Shown piece by piece: positions 11,898 through 25,662 of a stretch of DNA of 43,924 nucleotides; the first letter of the stretch is position 1, and every line of letters begins with the position of its first letter. The DNA comes from Purshia tridentata. Taxonomy: Eukaryota; Streptophyta; Magnoliopsida; Rosales; Rosaceae. The notes under the pieces were generated by a model. That model was given only the letters and a program-made list of their open reading frames with translations, ran no database searches and had not been told where the DNA came from. The stretch covers positions 3,574 through 47,497 of the forward strand of contig QANT01007838.1 of the NCBI GenBank assembly GCA_003254885.1. Direction: 5' to 3'. Both the position numbers and the translations under genes were made by a program.

Positions 11898-13454
11898 AAA
11901 CCATCCATATATCTTATAGAAATCCTAAATATTAATTAAACTTCATTCCAACAACTAATTAATGGTACATGAAAGTATATATAGTTCAAACAAAAAATGG
12001 TATAGATCAACATATATATATGGTACGTATATGCTAATTTAGAAGGGGGAAACTACATATTAGTATTGATTAGTGTTTCTTGGCTTGAATTTATGGATGT
12101 AGATCAGTAGCATTCGAATATCATGTTCTATTTGTTATTACTAAAATCTTATAGAAATCCAGGAAGCAGAAATGTTATTACTGAAATTTTAAGGTGATTA
12201 AGTACTTACAATGGGTGCCAAAAGATAATGTAGCCTAGCTAGCAGCCTAGCTAGAAGTACTAGTAGTACATGGCATAAATTCATAAGTACTGCATTAAAA
12301 ATATGTGATTGCTGGTATATATACTGACATTTTTGTACTCTCATCATATATAAAGGTATAGAAATTACCAGAAAATGGCATCAATTCCGGCCGTACCATG
12401 ACCTTTAAGTCCCAGACTTGCACTCGATCTCTCCTTTTCTTTTGTTTCCACTAAGACATCTTAGAAAATCATAAAGTTAACAAAGTAAAGAATATAATTC
12501 TTGCATGAACCCTAACCCTAAGTAAACGATTAATTAAGATCATATGTAAATAGAGATAGAAGAAAAACCCATTATGATCAAACAAAAGAAAACCCCATTA
12601 TGATTGAACCAGAGCCTCAAGAACACCAAACACCACCCAAAATATCAGATCAAACCATGTACATCATATATAACATATACACATGCCCTATGAATTACTA
12701 GCTCCTGGAAAAAGAAAAGTAGAAAATTTCGATCAGAGTTGTTAAAATTAATTATAAGGACCTTTTAGAGAGATTAGGGAGGGAGGGAACAAGGCAATAA
12801 TTTATAATGGTACATGTGAGAAAGGACCAACTTGGTAAAAATGGAAAGAGACAGACTAATAACTAAGAGATTCTCAGACTTACTAATAATAGAACACACC
12901 TCCATTAGAAACTTTAGACTTGAGAGGAAAAAGTAAGTAAATCCGTGCTCCAACCACAATCAGTCGTAGCACTGTGAGTTATAATGCATCTGGAAACAAA
13001 CGCAGCACTAGGAGAAAATAGGCAAACCCATAAACATATAATTAAATAATTAAGATACAGAAAAAGAAGAAGAAACAATTAATGAATTAAAAAATTAAGA
13101 AAGAGGACATGAAAGAGTGGAAGGTAGGTGCGAAAATCAGGGAGGTCAGGTGAGAAGGTGGAGGGTGGAGTGGGAAAAAAGGGGTAGAGGAATTGAAGTG
13201 TCGCTGTCTTAATTTCATGAGAATCAGAGCAAATGGGAAAGCGATTGAAGATCTCTCCATATATATCTCTCTCCACACAAATCTGGCAAAGCACTGGTGT
13301 TAACCAAAATAAACCAACAAACAAAAAAGAAAGTGGGATTTTCTTCTCTTTTCTTTTTGCTTTTTTCTTTTTTTCTTTTTTCAGCAGGAGCTAAGCTAGC
13401 TAGCTATACCTTTTCATAGTTATGACCAGAATGAATGCGTATTTACTCATTCTA

Positions 13455-13486
<32 letters not shown>

Positions 13487-13700
13487 CCATCTCTAGCTAC
13501 CTATTATGAAATATGAATCAATCAGAGACAGAAATAGAGAGAGACTCAGACTCTGAGAGACGCTGATGCCACTCATATATCCAGCTCACGACCCTACATA
13601 CCAGTACAGAAAGAGAATAGTGGTGGGGTTTCTGTTTCTTTGACCATACTTGCTTCACTCTCTCTCTTTCTACTGTGTAGTACTCTGCTGCTAGCTGCAC
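11898..13700 (-). other. Probable pri-miR319 upstream part (no protein gene)
   Basis: No supported protein gene on either strand. The stretch is AT-rich on the 5' side of the MIR319 hairpin and would be transcribed if the TATA-like site near 13750 is used. A CT run at 13455-13479 continues into a short CA run; on the minus strand this gives a GA-rich leader, as seen in several plant leaders in this window. Splicing within the primary transcript cannot be read reliably from sequence alone. Confidence 0.4.
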
Positions 13701-13745
13701 TACTCTCTAGGTCTATCTGTATTTGTAGAGAGAGAGACAAGTACG

Positions 13746-13758
13746 CTATATATATAGG
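13746..13758 (-). promoter_or_regulatory. Candidate TATA box for MIR319
   Basis: The minus strand reads CCCTATATATATAGC here, a good plant TATA box. It is followed downstream (lower coordinates) by pyrimidine-rich sequence and GA/CT tracts typical of plant leaders. It lies about 1.85 kb before the hairpin. No other gene to its left on the minus strand needs a promoter here. The link to MIR319 is inference. Confidence 0.4.
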
Positions 13759-13779
13759 GTTTGAGGTCACTCAAGCGTC

Positions 13780-15775
13780 TGGCGGAGAAAGTCAGGGTCT
13801 CATACTCTCATTATTCAGTCATTCACACTCATTGCTACTTGGAATTACATAACTACCCCCTTACCCCACTTTAGACCATCCTAGTAGTACTATGGGTAAT
13901 CAAGAATTAGGCCCAACAAGGAAATTTGGTTTTTATTTAATTACAAAAAAAGGAAAGAAGATTTTGAGCTTTTATTTTTGGCCAATTAAATCAATTTTAA
14001 TTTATTTAACAAAAAAGAATTAGAGTACAATTAGTGCAATCATACAACATCACATGCTATATATATTCTACACAACAAAAATATTGAATATCATATTTTT
14101 TTGGATATCCCTTATCTAATATAAGTGAGATGTATTTATCTAAACGAGTTTCACTTTTAATAAAAAAATAATACACATATGTTATAGAAAATGTAGTATT
14201 TTTAACATTACTTATCTTTAACTTTCACATTTATGTCATGATTTTTTTGTTTCATTAAAAAATCAAAGTTAATAAAGGATTTGATTATGTATAATACCTT
14301 TATCTCTAACTTTCTAATTATATAACATATCAAGTAAAGTGAAATATATTGATAAGAGCGATCTCTTGAGAAATTGATTTCGGTGTATCTATATATCGAT
14401 TCATGTCTTACTGGGGTCTTCGAAATTAATTAGATTATATGAAGGGTTGATTGATTGGGAGACCCTTGTCCAGGATTCGCTGATGAGAGAATACGGGTGT
14501 CGAGTGTGAAGTGTGTGGACTCATCATCATGTCCTGAACGATGGATATGTAGCAACTAATTATGCACGTCATGTGTACAAATATACCAACAACAAGTACA
14601 ATATAAATTGTGTTTCAAAGTTCAAATAAGCATTCATTAATTCCAACTCTCTTTTGTTTCTCATAATTTAGACCAAATAATGGAGCTTGCCACCGCCGTC
14701 AGAGACTCAGAGCTACCCCCATGTTTGTTTGTCTGGGAAAAGGTTGGCCACGCCACCCTCCTCACCTACCATTTTCCAATTTCATTCACACCATTCCAAC
14801 ATTCAAACTTATAATTATTATTGCTTTATTCCCTACATTTCAATTTTCAAAGCATATACATTATGGATTTCTGCATATGTCTACATTCACACATCACCAA
14901 TGTATATGAATCTTTTTCTATTGTGTTCAAAATGGTTTATCCTATTTTACTTGCTCCCCCACTCCAACTCTAGTCTAAAGGAGCTCTTAATTGTTATTCG
15001 TAGACAATCAATACAAGTTATTTTATTAATAGGGAGAAAATTGAGTACCCAAAAATACCCCTGCTTAAAAATAAAAAATACTAACAAATAAGCTAAAGGC
15101 GGACAGATAAAACAATATTTAACAGATTTAAAACCATAAAAATAACAACAGTTTTTTATTTTAACAATCTCCACATTTTGTGTCTTGCATTATGGGGTTG
15201 ATGTCTGAAAGCAAAAATGGTGATTATGGGCTTGGCTACTCTAGGCTCGAGCATGTTTCATTTCTATAGCCAGGATCCATATGAGATTTGAAATGGGTCT
15301 TGTTAATTCTCACAATCACTCCCTTTTAAAAACTACAGAAAAAAGGCCAACCCAACCGAATTGGTCAATTTTTTAAACAAAGAAAGCCCACATCCAAATT
15401 TAGGCCCAAATATAAGGCATAATGGGCCGAGCTTTCTTATTTTAGCAAAACCGTAACTTCATTTCGTAGGAAAGTGGGGGCGTTGACGGAGCGGAGACAC
15501 AGGAAACAGAGCAAGAAGGTGAATGCAGAAGAATAAGGGCTGAAGAAGAAGGTCGTGGGGACCTCTTCCCTGTGACTGTGGGGTTTGGAATCTAGGGCTT
15601 TTCTTTTCACTGCTTTTCAATATTCCATCTCTGCAGAGACTCCATTCCGGGAAGAGAAAGATCAAAACCACGGCAAAGCTCGCGTTTTCAATTAGAGCGA
15701 GTGCGATTTGCGAAGCTGAATATTCCAATTTTTGTGCGTCTTAGGGTTTTGCACTTGAATTGAGCATTTGGGTAA
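13780..15775. other. Spacer with leader of the coiled-coil gene
   Basis: No supported protein gene. From 13880 to 14650 the DNA is strongly AT-rich. The right 300 bases (about 15470-15775) are GC-richer, with CTTAGGGTTTTG at about 15742, a telo-box-like motif, and are probably the leader of the coiled-coil gene starting at 15776. The 134-codon frame at 14687-15091 has biased, simple composition and no recognisable homology. Confidence 0.5.
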
Positions 15776-18025
15776 ATGGCTTATAGGAGGAGGCAGCAGG
15801 TATCGGCTAGCTCGAGCTTTCAATTTGAACAAGGAGAAGAATCGCGAAACCCACTGCCTCCGCCGACTTCCGATGACTCGCTCGCTGCCAAAGCCATACG
15901 AGCATCTTCGGCTCATCGGGACTCGTCGCTCTCCTCAGCTTACGCTGCTCGCGGTGCCCAATCTGCTTCCTCGCCCTCAGCTTCAGCTTCCCGATATTCC
16001 GACCCCACCGCCACTGCATCTTCTTCTCCCTCCCAGGTCTTCTTCTTTTTATTTATTGGAATTTAATTTGTTTTATGCTCTTTCAATAAGGAATTATCTA
16101 TATTGTTGCTTCTGATATGGTTTACAAGTTCCAACACATTCCTTCGTTGTATTTGTAGCCATATGAGTATACATCAATGAAGAATTTGAATGAATCCAAG
16201 CATGGGTTTTGGGGTGTTCTTGCTAGAAAAGCCAAAGCCCTTCTCGACGAGGATAATGATTCTCCTGAAACACCAACAAGGGTGGACAACATGCCTGCTA
16301 CACCAACAAGGGGTAAGGTGAGATATAGTAACTTAGCATTTTCCGAAGACATCTAGTTGCTGATTCTTGGTTAAATAATTCTGTATCTGATATGTAATGC
16401 TCTAATTTGTGTATCTATAAATTATTTTCAGTATCATGATCCAAACCAATTCGTTGAGAACCGCGGGAAGACGGACCATCCAACATTACAGAAGGGTTTG
16501 GGGGCATTCACCTCATCCCTTAATTATATTAGTGGCACAATTGGGAATGCCTTGGAGGTAAACGCTGTGCAATTCTTGTTCAAATGACACTTGAGTTTTA
16601 AAGTTGGAAGTAATTTCAGTAATTTACCTACCGTTCATCATGAAACATAATGATATTATCCATGTGTTTTCATATGGCTAATATGAATGGAAACGATGAC
16701 TCTGTGTGGGTGTCTGCACAAATTTATTGTATATGCATCTTTTTCCTTACCTTTGGAACAAAGTCAATAATTGGTACTTACACCATTTTTTTCATTGATG
16801 CGCTGTTAATGTTTCACTTTTTGACAGGAGGGTCGTACTATTGTTGAGAACCGGACTGCAGACATCATCCAAGAAACTCGTAAGCATATCAAAAAACGGC
16901 CCAGTGGTATGCCCAGTGGTTCTGCAGTTCAGAATCAGGCGCAAAAATCAGAAGCTCAGATGCAAGCAGACCTTGAACTTCAACTGAAGGCATCTCGCGA
17001 CGTAAGGTGGCAACTTGTGTCACTGGTTGATATAATAGAAGTTTCTATGTGTGGGTTGGAAGTTTTGCATTTGTTTACAGATGAATATATCTTGGATTTT
17101 TTTTAGTATTATGCAACTAATTTTGTCTTTATCTTGTATTAAAATATATGGAATCTGGTGTTACCCTCTTTTTACAAATAGGTAGCACATCATGAAATGA
17201 AAAGTCTGATGCTTATAGTGTACTTGTATAGTAAGATGCATGCTTTTCCTTTTGTTTGCACCACAGGTTGCAATGGCAATGGCTGCCAAAGCAAAACTTC
17301 TTCTTCGGGAGTTGAAGACTGTCAAAGCAGATCTCGCTTTTGCAAAGGAGCGATGTGCTCAACTGGAGGAAGAAAATAGAATCATTAGAGAGAATCATGA
17401 AAGAGGAGACAGCCCTGAAGATGATGATTTGGTATCCATTTATTCTTTCTTTATTTTCTTAAATTTAATTTTGAGATGTTGAAATTTATGAGAGGGTTTT
17501 ACCAACTTTTTTTTCCTGTGTTATTTATTTATAGTATTAAAAACCTTTTCAATAGTTTGAGCAGCACAATAATCTCCTTTATACGGTACAGTGTTTATGT
17601 ATAATGTATGTTTCTATATGCATAATGACATCAGGTTGCAATGTTTCTGATGCCATTATTTCCATTTCAGATACGGCTTCAGTTGGAAACACTTTTGGCA
17701 GAAAAGGCAAGATTGGCACACGAAAATTCAGTTTATGCACGTGAAAATCGCTTTCTACGGGAGGTTGTCGAATATCACCAGCTCACTATGCAGGATGTTG
17801 TATACTTGGATGAGGGAACCGAAGAAGTGACTGAAGTTTATCCCATCAAGGTACACCTGCTAGAGTCCACTCTATCCTCGATCTCCATTACACAACCTAT
17901 ATCCTTGTCCTCTTCACTGCCTTCTACGCCAACTTTGACTTAACTTTTCTTTGGCCCAGGTCATTTCTGCTCATTCTTCATCGGAACGAGAAGTCCGTGA
18001 GGTCCCTCAAAGTTCTGCCCAATGA
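15776..18025 (+). CDS. Conserved plant coiled-coil protein, function unknown
   Basis: Exons 15776-16036, 16159-16317, 16432-16557, 16828-17001, 17267-17431, 17671-17850 and 17960-18025 join in phase to 376 residues. Six of the seven exons are whole codons long and all phases are 0. The first 87 residues are Ser/Ala/Pro-rich and likely disordered. Residues 88-182 hold [20 protein letters not shown] and [20 protein letters not shown]. Residues 183-355 are charged and heptad-like ([20 protein letters not shown], then [17 protein letters not shown]), predicting a coiled coil. It closes the core with [16 protein letters not shown]. There is no signal peptide or membrane segment. I recognise it as conserved in plants, sometimes labelled tropomyosin- or troponin-like only because of the coil. 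A scaffold or trafficking role is possible but not shown by sequence. Confidence 0.9.
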
Positions 18026-20408
18026 AGCTCATCTATCGTCCCTTTGATGGCAGATGGTACCAAAAGACGCCTGGATGTTTCTCTGAGTGGCAATGGGATA
18101 TATTCTATACTTTCGACAAAGGTTTGAAGTTGTATTAAAATTTATTTTGTAATATACTTTTTGCAATTTATTATCAATCCTCCTCCCAATTGCTTGGATG
18201 ATATGTTATGTAATCCTCCACCTCCCTTCTAATGCTTTAAAGCTTGCTGTCTAATTAACCTATGATGTCAATTTAATTAGTGTTTGGGAGTGCAGATTAC
18301 TTTTTGCACTTAATGGTGATCAGGTGATGCATACTAACAGACAACAGAGAAGAAATTAATCAATCGAACGGACAGCCTGACCCCTTCACATGTTTATTTT
18401 TGAAAATTGAATTCTCTATGAACTTTGGGTTTCATCGCATGAAATGAAAAGGTTTGGTCCTTTTTGTTTTTGACCAACATACCAAATGCTCATACCGTGT
18501 TAAAATTACTGTCACGGCTATCTCATTTGACCTTCTAGAAAACCACCATCGGAATCTGAAGCATATACCGTCCAACTCCTAAGGCCGCCATATATGCCAT
18601 TTCAAGTGTTTCGTGTAGCATCGGCTCATCTTCTGAGGGCAAACCTTACACTAATATATAATTAAACTTTCAACTGAAACATTACATTCTAATTAATATT
18701 CTTTTTTTTCTTTTTTTCTTGGCCAAAAGACAAATATTCTTTTCCTTTTACAAACGACATGATTTGAATGTAAAAGATGCTCCTTAATGCCAATTAAGCT
18801 TAGATTTAGATGTAATGCCAAAGCTTGTGAACAGCTACTAGCCAGAAATAGAAAATTTCATCGGGCGGCTAACTTATGAATAAATAATTAATGGAGAAGG
18901 ATCCATGACCAGATATTTGTTTCACAATTCATTTATTCAGACTTCAATTTCTATTATATTTTCTCTCTAAGCCATGGTTGAAAATGAAGCATAGGATTCC
19001 TCTAAGGTCTAAGGTGTGCTTGAAAAAGTACATGCCACAGCACGTTGCGCCGGAGACAACAATGTGGGGATCAAAACAGATGTCACCAAAATTATTAAAA
19101 TCATGGCGCATCTTGCAAAACCTTTCTCAATTGTAATGTAAATTATCATCTTACCAAACAAGTTTTTTTCCTTTCTTCTTGTACAAACCAAACAAGTTTA
19201 TTTGTCTATCCCACACCCATTGTCTTTGTGTATTAAGTTATACCAAACACAGCTCATATATCATTCCATCATTCCACACCCCTTATACAAGGCATATGGA
19301 CAAATATTTTCTAGTCAGATGTCTAAGTTTTTTTTTTTTTTCTTTCTTTTCAAAATTTAGTTGTTAATGTGTATAAAATTGACTGTGATTAGCATTCATT
19401 CAAATAAATGCATGACGTGGATGATGAATGGACAAAGAAGTTGCTCGTTAGTCAAGCCAGGGGCTATCAAAATCATAGACTCTTTTGTTTTGGCTTAATC
19501 AAATCATAGATTATGATTGATGACCCAAGTTTCCAAATTCCAAGTTGTGGTTCAAAGAGCAACCGACTTCAATTAAACCAACTCTTATATTCCCAAGAGG
19601 TACAAGACAATTTAACACTCCCATCAATGCATTAAGAACATTATTGAGACGTCACTATAATTGATAGGGGACCTTGTGAATATGCTTATGCCTAAATCAA
19701 AAATGAGTTTCGTTTCACATATTCATCACTTAAGTGCAAACGGCAGTTGGTCATTCCAGAATATCTTCAACAGTTTAGCTATCCCCACCTCTTTAATTAT
19801 ACTAGCTTATTTCTTCCCAAAATCATTCTTCAATATATTAGCTATTCCGTTAGCTAATTTAATTTAATTTTTGGTTAGCTAAATTTGAGTGAGATGAGAG
19901 AGAAAATAGCTATAGCCCAATTAAAAACAATTTCAATTATTTAAATGCAACAATACAAATTTACTTCGCATAAGTCATTGCTAGTCTTTCGGCTAATGAT
20001 GCCTTAGTATGGCTAGGGCCAGAGGCCCAGGACTACTGGTGTGTATTTTTGCTGTTTTTTTTTTGGGCCTAGACTAGACCCTTCCAAATACAAAAAAAGA
20101 AAAAGAAAAAAAAAGCAAACAATATTTGTAATTGTAGATGTTTGGGATTGATGAGATGGAGTCCGTAAACTAATGATGCGAATATTCAAAGACGGAGGAG
20201 GCCCGAGCCCCACCCCCCCTAAAGGAGCGTGTTTTTATTTCGCAATTTCACATGGTGGATGTGGGGCCACCTTAATAACTTATGATTGGATCTTATCCCA
20301 CGCGCTCTATCAAGCGCGTCTCCGAATCCTCGGTGTTCCTCCTGTCAGTCTCGGCGTGAGGTGTCAATCTTAAAATCTCACAGCAACGACAGAGGAGAAG
20401 GAAAGAGC

Positions 20409-20449
<41 letters not shown>

Positions 20450-20650
20450 CAAGGCCTCAAAATCTGACAAATGGTATCAGCCTGAGCCTCTTTCTCGTTA
20501 ACCAAACAAAACAACAGACATAATCACACACACAGCTGAGCAAAGAAAACCCAGTAAAACCCTCCTAATTCTAAACCCCATCTGCCCGCCATTACTTTTC
20601 TACTTAGTGAAGTACCAGTACCTTTGAGCTTCATCCTCCATTGGAATTCA
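18026..20650. other. Spacer and leader of the KH gene
   Basis: No supported protein gene. The coiled-coil gene's 3' UTR is followed by AT-rich spacer. A GC-rich patch at about 20008-20225 contains GGCCC-type motifs at both ends (GGGCCAGAGGCCCAG and GAGGCCCGAGCCCC) and may be a decayed element. A GA microsatellite at 20416-20445 lies in the probable KH leader, and a four-codon upstream frame (MVSA) starts at 20472. Confidence 0.5.
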
Positions 20651-23600
20651 ATGTCAGGTTCATATGCTCAGAATTTCTCACCAGCAAGAGCTCTCTCTCC
20701 ACACCTACGAACCCCGCCCGATGTGGATAGTCAGTACTTGACTGAACTGTTGGCGGAGCATCAAAAGCTTGGGCCTTTCGCTCAAGTCGTGCCTATATGT
20801 GGCCGACTCCTGAATCAAGGTTCTCCTTTTCGTACCACCTTCAATTCAATCTCTCATCTTTGTTTTTTTGGCATATATTCTTTCTCAACGTTATGATTGG
20901 GATTTGATTTTCATTTTGGATTTTTTAGGGCCCAAAACCAAAATCTTGCTACTTTTTTCTATGAATCAATTAAGAACACGCATCTAGAGAACTGTCTGAT
21001 TCTCATTTCTGCGTATGGGTATTGACCTTATTGGGTAATTGATGAATTAAGAAAGCCATGGGCAAAAAATCAAATCTTGTTGATAAAGGAGAGAAGAATG
21101 TGGACTTCTCTGCCTTGCCTAACTAGGATAGAGTATGATCTGCAAACCTGTGGTTGCTCAACCCAGTTTTGCACACAGCCTCTCTCATAGAGCGGATTTG
21201 ATTTCAGCTGATGTTCTTAGTTGGAACAGTACTTTTTTTTCCCCACAATATTGGGGTTGACTTGTATGTTCTGTACGTTATGTTCTCTTTCATTTCCTGT
21301 CCTCACTAATCAGTAACCACCCCTTCTACTAGTCATATTGATTTGTTGAACTATGTCGAGAAACTGATTCCGTCCTCTATATTATTGTTTCATTATTTTC
21401 TACGTTGAGGAAAGCAATTGCTTGCTAAATTTTGGTGCTCTTCTACCTTGACAGAGATATTACGTGTTTCTGGAATGATCCCCAACCAAGGGTATAGTGA
21501 CTTTGACAGACTGCAACGTGGAAGCCCTAGCCCTATAGGTTCATCAGACATAATGCCAAACTATAGAGGGTCAGGCCTAAGTGGCTGGAATGGCCGGCCT
21601 CAAGATGTAAGTACTGGCAACTATGTTTTCTCTAATGTGGCATCCTTAGTTTGCATCTCTGGTCTTCCATTTCTCTTTATCTATACCATGATAGTGCATT
21701 GATTGTTTCTCTTGCTGTACCCCACTGGATTTAAATAAAATGTGTATGCCTAAATGAATTTCCTGCTAGATTTGTTGTATGTCTGCCTATGCCTATTTGC
21801 TTAATTCATATGCAAAGCATGGCACAGTCTGAAAAGCTGATTAAAATACTTGTGCATGGAAATGTGGAATTCAACAAGAGGTCCTGAGAGATACCCTGTA
21901 GTATTGTACTCACATGGAAGAGTTGGAGTCTTGCTTGGAGTGGATCAGAATGTGTAATACAGAATTGTGAGTTGGTAAACATTGAGCAGGAGGAAGAAGG
22001 TTATTAAAAAAGGTGGGTCAATCAGTCCACTGCCCAAGCCCATTCCTAGGCGAATACTACTTGCCGACTAGAAGTGGGGAAAGAATACAACTGACTTTCG
22101 TACTATAAAGAAAGAATGCTCGTAGTTGATTATGAGATTCTTCTATCCACAGATTGAGAGACAGTGTTTCTACTTTTTGTGAACTTGAAGGCTGCCAAAA
22201 ACTCTTATGTATCAGCCAACGACATTGTTTCTTCCTGGGTCAGTTATCCACTGACATTTTCCAAATTCATCTATTTCCATTAGGTGTCTTTCTCAACTGT
22301 GAATTCATTTTGATCCAGGACATAGTCAAAGTGTGGTTAAGGCAAGGGTGTCTGTAAGTGCACTGGAAACATATACCATTAGATCCATTATTATATGGTA
22401 AATAATGAAAGTTTCAGCTTTATAATATGGTTGAAGTTTAGTGGTTGCTTTTATCTACTCCCATGGTATTTTATGTTGCTTGAGAAGCTTGGATTCCCAT
22501 GACATTAAATGTATGATTTTGAGCTTTTTCTGTTGTATTTATAATCAAATAGGCTATCCCCCACCCACCCACCCCCGCGCGTTTGTCTTTTTATCAGTAT
22601 CTCCATGCTCATTTTTCTTCATCTCCTTTTTCCCCTTTGGTATAGTTTCAATATTTGGCTTTGGTTACACTACTAATGGGTCAGGTCCATAATGTAACAG
22701 AGATTAGGTGGTCCACAAGGGATGAATATGGAGTGGCAAGTAGCACCATCAAGCCCGAGTTCCTACATCGTGAAGAGGATATTGCGCTTGGATATTCCAG
22801 TAGACAGCTTTCCAAATGTAAGCCGTGCATATAACTTGAGAGTGCATTTTGTGACGTTGCTATCTTAAATTCAGAATTTTTGGCTTTATGCTTAGAGAAA
22901 ACATATGTTAATGGGAGGTGTGTGCAAACACACGCATATATATAATATTAGAGTAAAAAATTTTCACTCTTTTTTTGTGGTACTAAAATTTTTATATTTG
23001 TAGTTCAATTTTGTGGGCCGGCTTCTTGGACCTAGAGGGAATTCACTAAAGCGGGTGGAAGCTTCTACAGGTTGTCGTGTGTATATAAGAGGAAAATGTT
23101 CAATAAGAGATATAGAGAAGGTAGAATTATTGTGTGATGTATCTTCTTCCCATTTGAAGTTTCCATGATTTTAAATCAAATTCTTTTTTCCTGTGTTCTT
23201 TTCATTTATTATGCTATCTGTTTTGTTCAAATCAATTGACATGTATTTCTTGCTTTCTCACTCTCAAGGAGGAGTCTTTGAGAGGAAGACCAGGTTATGA
23301 ACATCTGAATGATCCACTGCACATTATAATTGAGGCTGAATTACCGGCTAATATTGTTGATATGCGGTTGAGACAGGCAAAACAAATCATAGAAGAACTT
23401 CTCAAACCTATGGTATATCTTCTGACTCGTCCTTAGGCTTTTCAATACAGACACTTTTTTGCTGCCTTTCCACTATGAAGTATCATATTCACAAGTGCAT
23501 ACTACACGAATAATGAAACTGGTTTCTCCTTTATTCAACATACAATATGTAGCTGGCAGGGTCTCCTTTCCTACGTTTTTGCATTATATGTGTTAATATG

Positions 23601-23835
23601 CTATTTGAACTTTGAAGTGATCTCTTGATTCACATAACAACACCTTTTATCTATCGTTGTTGGATACTCAATTCTGATTTTATTTCAGGATGAGTCACAA
23701 GATCACTACAAGAGGGAACAGTTGAGAGAACTAGCTATGCTTAAATCCAATTTAAGAGAAGAGAGTCCTCAACCATATGGAAGTGTCTCCCCTTTCACTT
23801 CAAGTGGGATGAAGCGTGCCAAAACTGGTCTGTAA
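20651..23835 (+). CDS. STAR/Quaking-like KH-domain RNA-binding protein
   Basis: Exons 20651-20819, 21455-21606, 22701-22817, 23004-23120, 23269-23412 and 23689-23835 join in phase to 281 residues, the usual length of this family. The N-terminal [15 protein letters not shown] resembles the dimerisation (QUA1-like) region. The KH domain covers about residues 134-230: [19 protein letters not shown], the GxxG-type loop [13 protein letters not shown], then [14 protein letters not shown], and [20 protein letters not shown]. The C-terminus GMKRAKTGL is the conserved end. ATG 20651 gives [13 protein letters not shown], a standard start here. Family knowledge: plant homologues such as SPIN1 (rice) and the At2g38610/At3g08620 group are nuclear RNA-binding proteins linked to flowering time and RNA processing; targets here are unknown. 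The 1.1-kb second intron is the longest. Confidence 0.93.
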
Positions 23836-24735
23836 CGGTGTACTTAACCTGATATCGTCATTGGTTCTTCCTCCAGTGCAATTCTGTATGCGAAGGAGGA
23901 CGTTGGGGACCTGGTTGGTGGGGTTCAATGCAGGGTTTCCTTCCATGACATTAAGATATACGGATGAATGGAGATATTCTTTTGTTATAACATTTGTGGT
24001 GGTAGTTGTTTGCGATTGTAGAAGTAGATAAATTATGGCATATAATCTATTCTTTATTTTGCTGAACAAGTCCCCCGGTTATTAACTTGACATTGTCGCA
24101 ACTCTGAAGTGGAATATGCACCGATTGTTTAATATGTTTGACATTTGTGGGTGGATTCAGTTCTTTGAAATTTACCGTTTTATGACCATATTAAAGCAAC
24201 TGTTCAATGTTGTTGACCATGAGACTGGTTTGGCATATCACTGTCTCATACCAGCACAGACGACACCGTTTCAGTTCCATACAGGTGGATTCAGATTTGA
24301 ATTCGCGATTCATTCATGAATGCATGAGAAAACTAATGTTTATGAGATAAAATCGTGATACATTGAATCATGCTAATAAAAACATTATGAACATCGAACA
24401 CCAGAAAAACTGGCTCAGCTTTCTTTACTTCAAATCTCAAGGCTTGTAAATATATTATTATTATTATTACTTTGATCATGAAAATCAGTTCCGAACTAAA
24501 CTACTCAACAACTAACTAGGTAAATATATTATTTTAAAAAAATTAAAATGTATTTTTGTATTTTGTAATAAGAAGATGTATATTCTTGTAAATTTGACGC
24601 AGCGTTGGGCTTGAAAATGGGTGGCCCATTAGATTTGTGGTGATGTTATATATAAGAATTGGTGATAGGCTGATAGCAGAGCGAAGGGAAGTTGAGAGAG
24701 TTGGAGAATCTGGAGAGAGAGAGAGAGAGAGAGAG
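23836..24735. other. KH 3' UTR and QCR8 promoter
   Basis: No supported protein gene. KH 3' UTR first, then AT-rich spacer with short ATT runs near 24457. The QCR8 promoter is at the right, with a TATA box TTATATATAAG at about 24646-24656 and a GA tract from about 24712 running into the start codon. Confidence 0.6.
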
Positions 24736-25662
24736 ATGGGGAAGCAGGCGGTGAGGATGAAGGCGGTGGTGTACGCGCTGTCGCCGTTTCAACAGAAGGT
24801 GATGCCTGGTCTCTGGAAGGAACTGCCGTCCAAGATCCAACACAAGATTACCGATAATTGGATCAGCGCCTCCCTCCTTCTCGGTCCCGTCATCGCCACT
24901 TACTCGTATGCTCATCATCTTCTTTTTCCTTAGCCTTTTTATCTCAAATTCATTCACTTTTCTCTATTCTTTTTAAGCTTATTTTCACATTTATCCTCTC
25001 ATAGTTTACCCCTTAAGTGCAAATAAGCCTTCATTTTTACATAATTGTCACATTCACATACTCACACGAAGAAACACCAAATTGTTTCTTGTCATATGTC
25101 GCTGTTATACATTAATACTGCAGATTGTCGTCAATGAAGAATTGGCATATGAGGTATTACTAAGGCTGTTAATAATATCTGCTTAAATATTTCTAAACCC
25201 ATTCGCATATCACTGTGTAATGAAGGAAGGAAAGTCAGACCAATAAGGGAAGCAATACCATGTTTTGCCTAAGCAAGTCACAAGATTATTTGCAAATTCA
25301 AAAAGAAAGATACAAATCCCAACTTCTATTTTTCACAATTTCATCAAGTGCTGGTATTTAGGATGTGAATAATAGGATTCTTGTTTTCATAGGCAACTTT
25401 ATGCACAGCCGGAGATCTTGCTGCTCAGTTATACATTTGAATTTTGAACATTGCCAAGTCACACCAATCTGTGATTGCCTTCCTTTTTTGTTCGTCGTTG
25501 TTATTGTGGTTTTGTTTATCTTTTGCTGTCTAACTTCCCCATCTGCCCCAAAATTGTTTCAAGTGAACCATATATTTCCTGGTTATGCTCAATCAATCTC
25601 GCAATGTATGCAGGTATGTTCTGGCCTACAAGGAAAAGGAGAAGTTGGAGCACAGGTTCTAA
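24736..25662 (+). CDS. QCR8: Cytochrome bc1 complex subunit 8 (QCR8)
   Basis: Exons 24736-24905 and 25614-25662 join (TC|G, Ser) to 72 residues, the normal plant length. The protein begins MGKQAVRMKAVVYALSPFQQ and contains GLWKELPSKIQHKI, a membrane span (WISASLLLGPVIATYSYV), and ends YKEKEKLEHRF. Family knowledge: this small subunit belongs to respiratory complex III in the inner mitochondrial membrane and contacts cytochrome b on the matrix side, where it helps assembly. As usual there is no long cleavable presequence. The start is supported by the family's MGKQ beginning and by the leader: TATA box about 80 bases upstream, then a GA tract ending at the ATG. With ABCB25 it is the second mitochondrial protein gene here, but nothing suggests shared regulation. 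Confidence 0.96.

Noticed and set aside
14687..15091. 134-codon plus-strand frame
   Set aside because: Composition is biased, no motif is recognisable, and a second frame overlaps it. Probably spacer.
20008..20225. Transposon with GGCCC-type ends
   Set aside because: The terminal similarity is weak and I could find no target duplication.
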